Below, piece after piece: positions 7,435 to 16,469 of a DNA stretch of 64,000 nucleotides. The DNA comes from Eikenella longinqua. Its GTDB lineage: Bacteria > Pseudomonadota > Gammaproteobacteria > Burkholderiales > Neisseriaceae. The position numbers and the translations under genes are program-made. The notes beneath the pieces are model-generated. The model made no database searches. It was not told the DNA's origin and worked only from the letters and a program-made list of their open reading frames with translations. The first letter of the stretch is position 1. Every line of letters starts with the position of its first letter. The stretch covers positions 112,325 to 176,324 of the forward strand of contig NZ_LXSL01000013.1 in assembly GCF_001648355.1 (NCBI RefSeq), read 5' to 3'.

Positions 7435-8883
7435 CTAGCGGTTGCGCCAGTCCACGCCACAGGCGGCGGCCATGTCGATGGCGGCGTCGGGGCCGTGGCT
7501 GCCGGCGGCGTAGGGCAGGGGCTCGGGCCGGCGTGCTGCCCAGTCGTCGAGCACGGGCTGGAGCCAGCGCCAGGCGGCTTCGAGCTCGTCGCTGCGCATG
7601 AAGAGGGCGAGTTTGCCGTCGATGGCGTCGAGCAGGAGGCGTTCGTAGGCGTCGGCGCGGCGTTCGGGGAAGATTTTGAGCAGGTCGAGGTCGAGCGCGG
7701 CTTCGTGCACGCACAGGCTGGTGCCGGGGGCTTTCATCTGCAGGAAGAGTTTGACGGATTCCTGTGGTTGCAGGCGCACGCTGAGGCGGTTGGGCGAGCC
7801 GCCGCAGCCAAACAGGGGGTGGGCTTCGGGCCAGAAGTGCAACACGATTTCGGCCAGCCGCCCGGCCATGCGTTTGCCGGTGCGCAGCAAAAACGGCACG
7901 CCGCGCCAGCGGGGGTTGTCGATTTCGGCGCGCAGGGCGACGAAGGTTTCGGTGCGGCTTTGCGGGGAGATGTCGGCTTCTTCGCGGTAGCCGCGCACGC
8001 TTTGGCCGCGGATTTGGCCGGCGGTATATTGGCCGCGCACCACGTCGGCGCGCACGCTGTAGGCGTTGAAGGGCTTGAGCGCGTTGAGCACGCCGAGCTT
8101 GGCGTTGCGCACGTCGCTGTCGCCGAGGGAGCGGGGCGGCTCCATGGCGGTGAAGCAGAGGAGCTGCAAAAGGTGGTTTTGCAGCATGTCGCGCAGGGCG
8201 CCGGTTTGGTCGTAGAACTCGCCGCGTTTTTCCACGCCGAGCTCTTCGGCAATGGTGATTTCTACGGCGCGGATTTGGGCGGAACACCACAGGGGCTCGA
8301 ACAGGCGGTTGGCAAAGCGCAGGGCGAGCAGGTTTTGCACGGGCTCTTTGCCCAGATAATGGTCGATGCGGTAGATCTGCTCTTCGCGGAAGAAGGCGGC
8401 CACGGCGGTGTTGATGCGCTGCGCGGAGGCAAGGTCGTGGCCGAGCGGTTTTTCCAGCACGATGCGGGTTTCGGCGCGGTTGAGCCCGGCGGCGGCGAGG
8501 TGGCGGCAGATGGGCATGAAGTAGTGCGGCGCGGTGGAGAGGTAGATCACCAGGGCGCGGCCTTTTTGCCCGGCGGCGTTGCCGAGCTGCCCGGCAAGGC
8601 GGTGGAACTGCTCGGCGTTTTCGGCGTCCACGGGCAGGTATTCGATGCGCCGGCAGAAGCTTTGCCATTGCGGCTCTTCTAGGTTGGGGATGTGCGGCCG
8701 GGCGGATTCTTCCACTTTTTTCAGGTAGCCTTCGCGGCCGAGATCGCGGCGGCCGAGGCCGATGATGCGGCCTTCGGCGTGCAGCGTGCCGGCGGCGTGG
8801 GCTTGGTAGAGGGCGGGCAGCAGTTTGCGCATCACCAGATCGCCGGTGCCGCCGAAGAAGACTAAATCGAATGGGGTGGACAT
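7435..8883 (-). CDS. zwf: Glucose-6-phosphate 1-dehydrogenase
   Basis: Oxidises glucose-6-phosphate to 6-phosphogluconolactone with NADP+. It has 482 residues. The nucleotide loop is GGTGDL (11-16; the family usually has GASGDL), and the active-site motif RIDHYLGKE is at 172-180, containing the catalytic His and Lys. The start MSTPFDLVFF is at 8883; a longer reading to 8946 lacks family homology. One DUS is embedded in the coding sequence and read as EGYLKKVEE (residues ~51-59). The gene heads the zwf, membrane protein, pgl, glk series. Unlike Neisseria meningitidis, no rpiR-type regulator or pgi gene lies in the cluster. Confidence 0.95.
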   Translation of the reverse strand: MSTPFDLVFFGGTGDLVMRKLLPALYQAHAAGTLHAEGRIIGLGRRDLGREGYLKKVEESARPHIPNLEEPQWQSFCRRIEYLPVDAENAEQFHRLAGQLGNAAGQKGRALVIYLSTAPHYFMPICRHLAAAGLNRAETRIVLEKPLGHDLASAQRINTAVAAFFREEQIYRIDHYLGKEPVQNLLALRFANRLFEPLWCSAQIRAVEITIAEELGVEKRGEFYDQTGALRDMLQNHLLQLLCFTAMEPPRSLGDSDVRNAKLGVLNALKPFNAYSVRADVVRGQYTAGQIRGQSVRGYREEADISPQSRTETFVALRAEIDNPRWRGVPFLLRTGKRMAGRLAEIVLHFWPEAHPLFGCGGSPNRLSVRLQPQESVKLFLQMKAPGTSLCVHEAALDLDLLKIFPERRADAYERLLLDAIDGKLALFMRSDELEAAWRWLQPVLDDWAARRPEPLPYAAGSHGPDAAIDMAAACGVDWRNR

Positions 8884-8978
8884 GATGGATGGCCGTGAAA
8901 CAGAAAAAACAGGCGCATTATAGCGAAAGCATGGGTGGCAGCCCAAAGGCTACCTGAAAAATAGGCAGCCGCTTCGGT

Positions 8979-8984
8979 TACAAT
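8979..8984 (+). promoter_or_regulatory. Putative -10 of pmbA
   Basis: TACAAT followed by a C-rich stretch (ACCGCC), 36 bases before the pmbA ATG, without a clear -35. It shares the TANAAT plus GC-rich discriminator pattern seen before ten or more other genes in this window. A DUS lies just upstream at 8948. Confidence 0.4.
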
Positions 8985-9020
8985 ACCGCCTTTCCATTCT
9001 ATCGACACAGGCACACCACC

Positions 9021-10349
9021 ATGTTCAACCACAGCGAGCAAACCCTGCGCGACGTTTGCGCCCAAGCCCTGGCGCTGGCCAAAGCCGGCGGCGCCACCGC
9101 TGCCGAAGCCGACGTGAGCGAATCCATCGGCCAATCGGTGCAGGTGCGTTTGCAGGAAATCGAGCAGATCGAATACCAGCAAGACAAATCGCTCGATCTT
9201 ACCGTGTATGCTGGGCAGCGCAAAGGCCGTGCCAGCACCGCCGATTTCTCGCCCCAAGCCATTGCCGACACCGTGCGCGCCGCGCTCGACATCGCCCGCT
9301 ACACCGCCGCCGACGATTGCGCCGGCCTGGCCGATGCCGCGCTGATGGCCACCGAATTTCCCGATTTGCACAGCTACTACGAATGGCCGCTCGACACCGC
9401 CGCCGCAGCCGAGCTCGCCCGCCGCAGCGAAGCAGCCGCGCAGCAGGCCGACAGCCGCATTTGCAATTCCGAAGGCGCCGGCGTGCAAACCGGGCATTAT
9501 CAATACGTTTACGGCAACAGCCACGGCTTCATGCAATACCAAAAAAGCTCGCGCCACAGCCTCTCCTGCAGCATGGTGGCCGGCGGCGGGCAAGGCATGC
9601 AGCGCGATTATTGGTATGACATCGCCCGCGACCCCGCCGATTTGGACGCGCCCGAGCACATCGGACAAGCCGCCGCCCGCCGCGCCGTGCAGCGCCTCGG
9701 CGCCAGAAGCCTGCCCACCGGCAGCTATCCCGTGCTGTTCGACGCCACCGTTTCAGGTAGCCTCATCGGGCATCTGGTGGGCGCGCTCAGCGGCAGCGCG
9801 CTTTACCGCCAAACCAGCTTCCTGCAAGACAGTATCGGCCGCCAAATCCTGCCCGCCGCCCTCAGCCTGCGCGAAGAGCCGCACCTGTCCAAAGCCCTAG
9901 CCAGCACCGCCTTCGACGCCGAAGGCGTGGCCACCCGGCCGCGTTTCGTGATTGAAAACGGCATCATCCGCGGCTACTTCCTCGGCAGCTACAGCGCCCG
10001 CAAGCTCGGCCTCGACACCACCGCCAACGCCGGCGGCGTGCACAACCTGGTGCTCAACCACACCCACGCCGGCCAGGCCGAGCTCCTGCGCGAAATGGGC
10101 AGCGGCCTCTTGGTAACCGAGCTGATGGGGCAGGGCGTGAACACGGTTACCGGCGACTATTCGCGCGGCGCCGCCGGCTTTTGGGTGGAGAACGGCGAAA
10201 TCGCCTACCCCGTGCAGGAAATCACCATCGCCGGCCGCCTGCAAGACATGCTGCCCAACATCGCCGGCGCCGCCAACGACGCGCTCAAACGCAGCGCCCA
10301 CAAAGTCGGCTCCCTGCTGCTGGAAAAAATGACCGTGGCCGGGCGTTGA
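9021..10349 (+). CDS. pmbA: Metalloprotease subunit PmbA/TldE
   Basis: PmbA (TldE) pairs with TldD to form a heterodimeric metalloprotease that trims peptides, for example in microcin maturation and CcdA degradation in E. coli. It has 442 residues, the expected length. The N-terminal half ends in the EGAGVQTGHYQYVYGNS segment. The C-terminal half has the LVTELMGQGVNTVTGDYSRGA region typical of TldE. TldE lacks the HExxxH zinc motif, and none is seen. tldD is not nearby. A DUS is inside the gene (9750-9762), read as TVSGSLIG. Confidence 0.93.
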   Translation: MFNHSEQTLRDVCAQALALAKAGGATAAEADVSESIGQSVQVRLQEIEQIEYQQDKSLDLTVYAGQRKGRASTADFSPQAIADTVRAALDIARYTAADDCAGLADAALMATEFPDLHSYYEWPLDTAAAAELARRSEAAAQQADSRICNSEGAGVQTGHYQYVYGNSHGFMQYQKSSRHSLSCSMVAGGGQGMQRDYWYDIARDPADLDAPEHIGQAAARRAVQRLGARSLPTGSYPVLFDATVSGSLIGHLVGALSGSALYRQTSFLQDSIGRQILPAALSLREEPHLSKALASTAFDAEGVATRPRFVIENGIIRGYFLGSYSARKLGLDTTANAGGVHNLVLNHTHAGQAELLREMGSGLLVTELMGQGVNTVTGDYSRGAAGFWVENGEIAYPVQEITIAGRLQDMLPNIAGAANDALKRSAHKVGSLLLEKMTVAGR

Positions 10350-10534
10350 GCATGGCGTGCCGGATGCGGCAAAAGGCTACCTGAAAAATGGGGTGATGAA
10401 AGGCCGGAAATATTTTTCAGGTAGCCTGTCCAATTTCAGGTAGCCTTCTGCTTCGTTTAATGCGGCCGGTGTGGCACGGGAGACGAGCCGCAATTTTAAA
10501 TTCATCGCCCAAACGTCTAATTGATAAGCAAAAA

Positions 10535-11323
10535 ATGGAAACCCTTGAAGCACTGGTGGAACAAGCCTACGAGCTATTTGCCGACTATCCGGCCACCTTC
10601 CCGCTCAACGTTTGCGACTGTGGCGGCTGTATGCCCCGAGAAATGCAGCATTCATACCTCAGCATTCCGCTGCGCGAATGGAGCGAAGCCATGATGCGTG
10701 TCTATCAGAGCAGTGCAATAGTCATTGTGGGGGAAGCCGCCGATGGCATTGCCGAGTTCAAACATTTCCTGCCGCGCATCGCGCAGGGCATTATCCGGCT
10801 GGAAGATACGGCAATCACTACGGAAATGGCTTGGTATCGTGCACATTTTTCGCAGCGCGAATGCTGGCTGCCGGCCGAAATAGACTGGGCAAAACGCTTT
10901 GCCCGCGCGTGGTTTGCGCATTTGCTGCACCATGGCTGCCACCCTCTGTCGGAGAACCTGACCGGATTTCTGTGTATGTTCCAACACGCCGAATTGGATA
11001 TGATTCCCGAGCTGCTGCAATTGTGGACGCAACACAGCATGCAGCCGACGGCGATAGACGAATTTGTTGCAATATTGGAAGAGTTGCCCGATGGCGGCAA
11101 TGCGGCAGCATGGGATGAAAGCTGCCTCTGCTACCTGCCCGAATACGGCTACCGCAACGAAGAGTTTGCGGCCGTGATGAACGGCTGGCTGCTGGCCCCC
11201 GAAACCCGGCAAGCCTTTTTGCAGGCGCTGGCGCATTATCTGCCCCGCAATGTGCCCGATGAATACAACGCCGAGAAATGGCAGCGTGCGTATGCCCGGT
11301 TGAGCAGTGAGCATGTGAAATAA
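10535..11323 (+). CDS. Uncharacterised protein with N-terminal Cys cluster
   Basis: A 262-residue soluble protein starting METLEALVEQAYELF; the ATG at 10535 is preferred over the upstream in-frame ATG at 10460 because homology-like sequence begins there. The Shine-Dalgarno is weak. Near the N-terminus there is a CDCGGCMP cluster (residues ~28-35), a possible metal site. The following FKHFLPRIAQGI segment resembles an uncharacterised family with an LPR motif after a Cys pair. It is Trp- and His-rich with no signal peptide or membrane segment. Local GC (about 54%) is lower than its neighbours. Function unknown. Confidence 0.65.
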   Translation: METLEALVEQAYELFADYPATFPLNVCDCGGCMPREMQHSYLSIPLREWSEAMMRVYQSSAIVIVGEAADGIAEFKHFLPRIAQGIIRLEDTAITTEMAWYRAHFSQRECWLPAEIDWAKRFARAWFAHLLHHGCHPLSENLTGFLCMFQHAELDMIPELLQLWTQHSMQPTAIDEFVAILEELPDGGNAAAWDESCLCYLPEYGYRNEEFAAVMNGWLLAPETRQAFLQALAHYLPRNVPDEYNAEKWQRAYARLSSEHVK

Positions 11324-11378
11324 AGCAGGCGCGGCTCGAACAGGTTTCGGCGGCTGCGCTGAGTGTGAAGAGAAAAAT

Positions 11379-12290
11379 ATGTTCTACCAAATCATGGCGC
11401 TGCTCTTGTGGAGCAGCTCGTTTATTGCGGCGAAGTATGTGTATACGATGATGGAGCCGCCCTTGATGCTGCTGTTTCGCCTGGGGATTGCGGCGCTGTT
11501 GGTGCTGCCGATGGCGCTGCGCTTCGGGCGGGGCTTGTCGCGGCGGCAGTGGCGGGGGCTGCTGTGGCTGTCGTTTTGGAATTTTGTAGTGGTGTTGAGC
11601 TTGCAGTTTTGGGGTTTGAAATATACGTCGGCGGCGAGCGCCTCCACCATCATCGGGCTGGAGCCGCTGCTGATGGTGTTTATCGGGCATTTCTTCTTCC
11701 GCGATTATGCGCGCTGGTATCACTGGCTGTGCGGGCTGCTGGCGTTTGCGGGGGTGGCGCTGTTGGTGGCGGGCGGCGGCGAGGGCGGGGAAGTCGGCCT
11801 GGCGGGCTGTGCGCTGGTGTTGGCGGGCGGGGCGGTGTTTTGCGCGATTATGCGGCCGATGCAGCGGATGGTGGCGGAAATCGGCTCGCCGGCGTTCACT
11901 TCGCTTTCGATGGCGGTGGCGCCGCTGCTGTATCTGCCGGTGGGTTTGCTGTCGCTGGGGAAGGCGGAGGTGGCGTGGAATGTGCCGGGGGTGCTGGGGC
12001 TGCTGTATTTGGGGGTGGGGTGCAGCTGGCTGGCCTATACTTTGTGGAATAAGGGCATGAAAACGGTGTCGGCCAATTTTTCGGGCATCCTCACGGCCTT
12101 GGAGCCGATTTTCGGGGCGTTTTTGGCGGTGTGGGTGTTGGGCGAGCGGATTTCGGCGCTGTCGTGGCTGGGGATTGTGCTGGTGGTGGCGGCCACTTTG
12201 GCGGCGGTGTGGGTGCCGAAGTGGCTGAAGCGGCGGCAGGCGACCGGCGGGTTTGCCATGGCCGAGGCAGATATGGATTTGGCTGAATGA
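11379..12290 (+). CDS. EamA/DMT-family transporter
   Basis: An inner-membrane drug/metabolite superfamily transporter of 303 residues, with about ten hydrophobic segments in two EamA repeats (roughly 3-135 and 145-285). Family signs are LLLWSSSFIAAKY at the start, GLKYTSAASASTIIGLEPLL in the first repeat and SGILTALEPIFGAFLAVWVLGE in the second. The substrate cannot be predicted; relatives export amino acids, metabolites or toxic compounds. It follows the uncharacterised gene by 55 bases and could be co-transcribed with it. It ends at a perfect DUS palindrome. Confidence 0.85.
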   Translation: MFYQIMALLLWSSSFIAAKYVYTMMEPPLMLLFRLGIAALLVLPMALRFGRGLSRRQWRGLLWLSFWNFVVVLSLQFWGLKYTSAASASTIIGLEPLLMVFIGHFFFRDYARWYHWLCGLLAFAGVALLVAGGGEGGEVGLAGCALVLAGGAVFCAIMRPMQRMVAEIGSPAFTSLSMAVAPLLYLPVGLLSLGKAEVAWNVPGVLGLLYLGVGCSWLAYTLWNKGMKTVSANFSGILTALEPIFGAFLAVWVLGERISALSWLGIVLVVAATLAAVWVPKWLKRRQATGGFAMAEADMDLAE

Positions 12291-12305
12291 AATCAAGGCT
12301 GAACT

Positions 12306-12341
12306 AAAGGCTACCTGAAAACCGGTTTTCAGGTAGCCTTT
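12306..12341 (+). terminator. Perfect 36-nt DUS palindrome terminator
   Basis: AAAGGCTACCTGAAAACC is directly followed by its exact complement. As RNA it forms an 18-bp stem with a minimal loop and a U-rich end. It abuts a Correia-like MITE. Confidence 0.65.
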
Positions 12342-12446
12342 ATAGCGAACCAAATTGGCTTTCGATACCAGGCAGCGAGCCGCAGACAGTACGGGAGTAC
12401 GGCAAGGCGAGCTAACGCTGAGCGAAAGTTAAGTTGGTTTGCTATA
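12341..12446. mobile_element. Correia-like MITE, copy 2 (106 bp)
   Basis: Terminal inverted repeats TATAGCGAACCAAATTGGCT and the complement (AAGTTGGTTTGCTATA) bound a core with GCAGACAGTACGGGAGTACG and GGCAAGGCGAGC. It is nearly identical to the copy at 37132. It lies between the EamA gene and the 3' end of the yqj-like operon, where convergent transcripts would read through it. Confidence 0.75.
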
Positions 12447-12463
12447 GCATGGGGCGAGGCAAC

Positions 12464-12748
12464 TTATTTGCCGGATTCGGCCGGCAAACTGCGCCACCAG
12501 CGCCACAGCATCCGCCCGGCCTTGGGCAGCAAGGCACGCTGTTTGGCCGGAGGCAGCACGGCAGCCTGCCACAGCAGCATGGCGGCAGGCAGGTGATCGG
12601 CCAGCTTGAGCCAGCGCTGCCAGTCGCTGCCGCGGCCTTGCTGCCGCTGGCGCTGTTTGAGCTGCTCGGCGCGGATTTTCAGGCGGGCGAGCTCGACTTG
12701 CAGCGCTAAGAGTTCGCGCTGCTGCTGTTTGCTTATCGGGCTGCTCAT
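12464..12748 (-). CDS. YqjK-like small protein
   Basis: A 94-residue basic, Gln-rich protein starting MSSPISKQQQRELLALQ. The N-terminal half (residues 5-38) is a likely coiled coil; the C-terminal half is Trp- and Arg-rich (LWRWWRSLP) and amphipathic. Its ATG overlaps the stop of the upstream holin-like gene in an ATGA arrangement (12745-12748), so translation is coupled. Position and size match YqjK, the third gene of E. coli yqjD-yqjE-yqjK. Function unknown. Confidence 0.7.
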   Translation of the reverse strand: MSSPISKQQQRELLALQVELARLKIRAEQLKQRQRQQGRGSDWQRWLKLADHLPAAMLLWQAAVLPPAKQRALLPKAGRMLWRWWRSLPAESGK

Positions 12749-13167
12749 TCGGCTGGCTCCGTGTCGGCTTGGGGCGCGGGGGCGGGATGGTTGGGCGAAC
12801 GGCCGCGCAAGGTGTCGATGTCGCGGCGCATATCGGCCAGGGTAGAGGCTACCTGAAAACCGGCCTGCCGCCAGCCGGATGCGGCGCGCGCCAAGGCCAT
12901 CCAGGCAATCAGCAGCAGCAACACGGGCAGCCCGAAAAACACCCACGCTTTGGCCTGCGCCGGCAGCACCGCATCCAGCCCGAACAGCAGGCTGATCAGC
13001 GCGGCGAGCAGCATCACGCCGCCCACTGCCACGGCGGCGAGCATGCGCACCAATCCCGCCGCCTGGCCGGAAAGGTCGATGCCGAGGATTTGCAGGCGCA
13101 GCAGCAGCAAATCCACGCCCTGGTTCATCAGGAAGCGGAAGTGGTTGATATTCTGTTTCAGGCTCAT
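12745..13167 (-). CDS. YqjE-like holin-family membrane protein
   Basis: A 140-residue protein resembling YqjE (phage_holin_3_6 superfamily), starting MSLKQNINHFRFLMNQ after a good GAGGAG site. Two transmembrane helices are visible (about residues 41-65 and 73-95). A cytoplasmic amphipathic stretch precedes them and a charged Pro-rich tail follows. A DUS is embedded in the coding sequence (12844-12857), read as GFQVAS. It lies between the yqjD-like and yqjK-like genes; the set is a conserved small operon of stationary-phase envelope proteins of unclear role. Confidence 0.8.
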   Translation of the reverse strand: MSLKQNINHFRFLMNQGVDLLLLRLQILGIDLSGQAAGLVRMLAAVAVGGVMLLAALISLLFGLDAVLPAQAKAWVFFGLPVLLLLIAWMALARAASGWRQAGFQVASTLADMRRDIDTLRGRSPNHPAPAPQADTEPAE

Positions 13168-13249
13168 GGCGGGCTCCTCGGCGGGGCGGCGGGCAAAACG
13201 CCCGCCTGCGCTTGATGGGGCAGGGCGGGCGGTGTATCAATGCGGCTGG

Positions 13250-13567
13250 TTAGCGGCGGTTGAGCAGCACGCCCACCACCAAGCCGGCCAGCGCGGCAAA
13301 GCCCATGGCGTAATACGGTTTTTCCTGCACCAGTTCGTCGGCCTGGCGCGCGGTTTGTTTCACGCGGTCTACGGCCACGTCTTCAAACTCGCCCAGCTTG
13401 CGTTGGGCGGCCTGCAATTTGCGTTGCAGCTTGCCGCGCAGCGCTTGGGCTTCTTCGCTGCCGTATTCGGCGCCGGCCTGGTAGAGCTCTTCCACGTTGT
13501 CCAGCACGTCGCGCACTTCTTTCATCAGCTCTTCTTTTTGCTGCTCGAAATCTTTCTCTTTGCTCAT
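13250..13567 (-). CDS. DUF883 protein, YqjD/ElaB family
   Basis: A 105-residue protein with a long amphipathic, coiled-coil-prone N-terminal region (residues 5-75). It ends in a glycine-rich transmembrane anchor (GFAALAGLVVGVLLNRR). E. coli YqjD and ElaB have this layout; they are C-tail-anchored inner-membrane proteins that bind ribosomes in stationary phase. The start has AAGGAG seven bases upstream. It is first in the minus-strand yqj-like operon, 82 bases before the yqjE-like gene. Confidence 0.87.
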   Translation of the reverse strand: MSKEKDFEQQKEELMKEVRDVLDNVEELYQAGAEYGSEEAQALRGKLQRKLQAAQRKLGEFEDVAVDRVKQTARQADELVQEKPYYAMGFAALAGLVVGVLLNRR

Positions 13568-13942
13568 GGCGGTCTCCTTAGGGTGGGTAACGGCGCGGAA
13601 GGTGTGCCGTTTGGGCTAGTATATGGGTCGGGCGGCGGGGATTGCAAGCGCGGCGGCTTGATTTTGGTTTTGCAGAAACTTTGCCGCGTTATGGTTTAAC
13701 CGCATTGAAGCTCGCGCTTTAGCTTCGCAGAAACTCACTTCGTTCGTTTTCAGGTAGCCTCAAAACATCGGGTGTTTCGTTTGCTTTGCTTTGGGCTACC
13801 TGAAAACCTGGATGCACGGTTTCTGCATGGCTTCGGCCGGATGGCTGCGTATATTTTTCAGGTAGCCTCTTCTCAACCTGAGGCTACCTGAAAACGCAGT
13901 GCGGCGGAGTTTGTGCGAAGCTAAAAACCCGGCAGCGGAATC
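13568..13942. other. Intergenic region with many DUS copies
   Basis: This divergent region between the yqjD-like gene and hemL carries four DUS copies, including a tight inverted pair (13857-13894). It also has one copy of the longer DUS-associated repeat (13728-13760). Nothing protein-coding is seen. Confidence 0.5.
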
Positions 13943-13951
13943 TGCTAAAAT
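13943..13951 (+). promoter_or_regulatory. Extended -10 promoter of hemL
   Basis: TGC followed by TAAAAT and then a CCGCCC discriminator, 37 bases before the hemL ATG. The TGN extension can replace a good -35, and none is seen. Confidence 0.5.
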
Positions 13952-13987
13952 CCGCCCGTTTCCATTTTTCTATTCAGGACTTCCGCC

Positions 13988-15274
13988 ATGACCGACCGCA
14001 ACCAACAGCTCTTTTCCCGCGCCAAAGCCGTGATTCCCGGCGGCGTGAACTCGCCCGTGCGCGCCTTCGGCAGCGTGGGCGGCGTGCCGCGCTTCATCAA
14101 AAAGGCCGAGGGCGCGTTTGTGTGGGACGAAAACGGCACACGCTATATCGACTACGTCGGCTCGTGGGGGCCGGCCATCGTGGGGCACGCGCATCCGGAA
14201 GTGCTGGAAGCGGTGCGTGAGGCGGCACTGGGCGGGCTTTCGTTTGGCGCGCCCACCGAAGCGGAAATCGTAATAGCTGAGGAAATCTGCCGCCTGGTGC
14301 CCAGTGTGGAGCGGCTGCGGCTGGTGAGCAGCGGCACGGAAGCCACCATGTCGGCCATCCGCCTGGCGCGCGGCTACACCGGGCGCGATCAAATCATCAA
14401 ATTCGAAGGCTGCTACCACGGCCACTCCGACAGCCTGCTGGTGAAAGCCGGCAGCGGCCTGCTCACCTTCGGCCACCCCTCCTCCGCCGGCGTGCCCGCC
14501 GATTTCACCAAGCACACGCTGGTATTGGAATACAACAACATGGCGCAGCTGGAAGAAGCCTTCGCCCAAGCCGGCGGCCAAATCGCCTGTGTGATTTTGG
14601 AGCCTTTCGCGGGCAACATGAACCTGGTGCGCCCCACGCCGGCATTTCTGCGCGCACTGCGCGAGCTCACCGCCAAACACGGCGCGGTGCTGATTTACGA
14701 CGAAGTGATGACCGGCTTCCGAGTGGCGCTGGGCGGCGCGCAGTCGCTGCACGGCATCACGCCGGATTTGACCACCATGGGCAAGGTAATCGGCGGCGGT
14801 ATGCCGTTGGCGGCCTTCGGCGGCAAACGCGAAATCATGGACTGCATCTCGCCCTTGGGCGCGGTGTATCAGGCCGGCACGCTTTCGGGCAACCCGGTGG
14901 CGGTGGCGGCGGGCCTGAAAACGCTGGAAATCATTCAACGCCCGGGCTTCTACGAAAACCTCACCGCGCGAACCGAGCAATTGGTGCGCGGGCTGAAACA
15001 GGCGGCGGCACAAGCGGGCGTTGAGTTTAACGCCGACAGCGTGGGCGGTATGTTCGGCCTGTATTTTTCAGGTAGCCTGCCGCAGAACTATGCCGATATG
15101 GCGGCTTCGGATATCGACGCGTTTAAAACCTTCTTCCACGGCATGCTGGATAAAGGCGTGGCCTTCGGGCCTTCGGCCTATGAGGCGGCCTTTGTGTCGG
15201 CGGCGCACAGCGAAGAGCTGGTAAACGAGACCGTGGCGGCAGCGGCAAACGTGTTTGCACACATGGCGCGTTAA
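13988..15274 (+). CDS. hemL: Glutamate-1-semialdehyde 2,1-aminomutase
   Basis: A PLP enzyme that converts glutamate-1-semialdehyde, the HemA product, to 5-aminolevulinate. It has 428 residues, the family length. The Schiff-base Lys is Lys266 in TTMGKVIGGGMPL. The PLP phosphate site SSGTEAT (114-120) and the acidic site IYDEVMTGFR (~236-245) are intact. A DUS at 15067-15079 is read as FSGSLPQN near residue 362. It is transcribed alone between DUS hairpins. With hemA and hemB also in this window, the early haem pathway is complete except for the glutamyl-tRNA synthetase. Confidence 0.96.
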   Translation: MTDRNQQLFSRAKAVIPGGVNSPVRAFGSVGGVPRFIKKAEGAFVWDENGTRYIDYVGSWGPAIVGHAHPEVLEAVREAALGGLSFGAPTEAEIVIAEEICRLVPSVERLRLVSSGTEATMSAIRLARGYTGRDQIIKFEGCYHGHSDSLLVKAGSGLLTFGHPSSAGVPADFTKHTLVLEYNNMAQLEEAFAQAGGQIACVILEPFAGNMNLVRPTPAFLRALRELTAKHGAVLIYDEVMTGFRVALGGAQSLHGITPDLTTMGKVIGGGMPLAAFGGKREIMDCISPLGAVYQAGTLSGNPVAVAAGLKTLEIIQRPGFYENLTARTEQLVRGLKQAAAQAGVEFNADSVGGMFGLYFSGSLPQNYADMAASDIDAFKTFFHGMLDKGVAFGPSAYEAAFVSAAHSEELVNETVAAAANVFAHMAR

Positions 15275-15286
15275 TCCGAATGTTGT

Positions 15287-15347
15287 AAGGCTACCTGAAA
15301 ATTTAGCTTCGCAGAAACTCCGCTGCGCTGCGTTTTCAGGTAGCCTT
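15287..15347 (+). terminator. DUS pair with repeat loop after hemL
   Basis: Forward DUS (15289) and reverse DUS (15335) flank the sequence AGCTTCGCAGAAACTCCGCT. The paired DUS arms form a 14-bp stem; the loop itself can fold (CGCAG with CTGCG). Confidence 0.5.
15302..15346 (+). repeat. Extended DUS-associated repeat (reference copy)
   Basis: The unit is TTAGCTTCGCAGAAACT, a variable CGCTGCGCTGCG segment, then TTTTCAGGTAGCCT. Related copies occur at about 1271-1310, 13728-13760, 18078-18115, 26859-26904 (minus), 41211-41253, 42134-42203, 44928-44965, 57451-57546 (two units), 61206-61252 (minus) and 62507-62566. The DUS always sits at the same end. Two sub-forms exist: one with GCAGAAACT and one with AACTTCGTTGAAG, each able to form a small hairpin. 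Confidence 0.75.
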
Positions 15348-15365
15348 AGATTCACTTTAAGCCGC

Positions 15366-15371
15366 TATAAT
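15366..15371 (+). promoter_or_regulatory. Putative -10 of galU
   Basis: A perfect TATAAT, 41 bases upstream of the galU ATG and followed by GCGGC. The -35 is weak. It lies immediately after the hemL terminator. Confidence 0.5.
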
Positions 15372-15411
15372 GCGGCATCTTTCCATTTTCAAGCCAAACA
15401 GAGACGAAATC

Positions 15412-16293
<882 letters not shown>

Positions 16294-16307
16294 TGCGCAC
16301 AGCCATT

Positions 16308-16361
16308 GAGGCTACCTGAAAAAGGCTACCTGAAAACCACGTATTATTTTCAGGTAGCCTG
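16308..16361 (+). terminator. Triple DUS cluster after galU
   Basis: Two forward DUS in tandem (16310 and 16322) are followed by a reverse DUS (16350). The inner pair forms a stem with a T-rich loop just after galU. Confidence 0.5.
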
Positions 16362-16387
16362 ATTTTGCGTGTGCTGCGGATGGGTTT

Positions 16388-16396
16388 TGGTATAAT
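16388..16396 (+). promoter_or_regulatory. Extended -10 promoter of the phosphate transporter
   Basis: TGG then a perfect TATAAT, followed by CGCCCCG. It lies 73 bases upstream of the ATG at 16470. There is no consensus -35. Confidence 0.5.
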
Positions 16397-16469
16397 CGCC
16401 CCGTTTGCGTGGCGTGCCGCTGCCTGTGCGGCTGCCTTGTTTGAATTTCCGTTTGCAAAGAACACCATA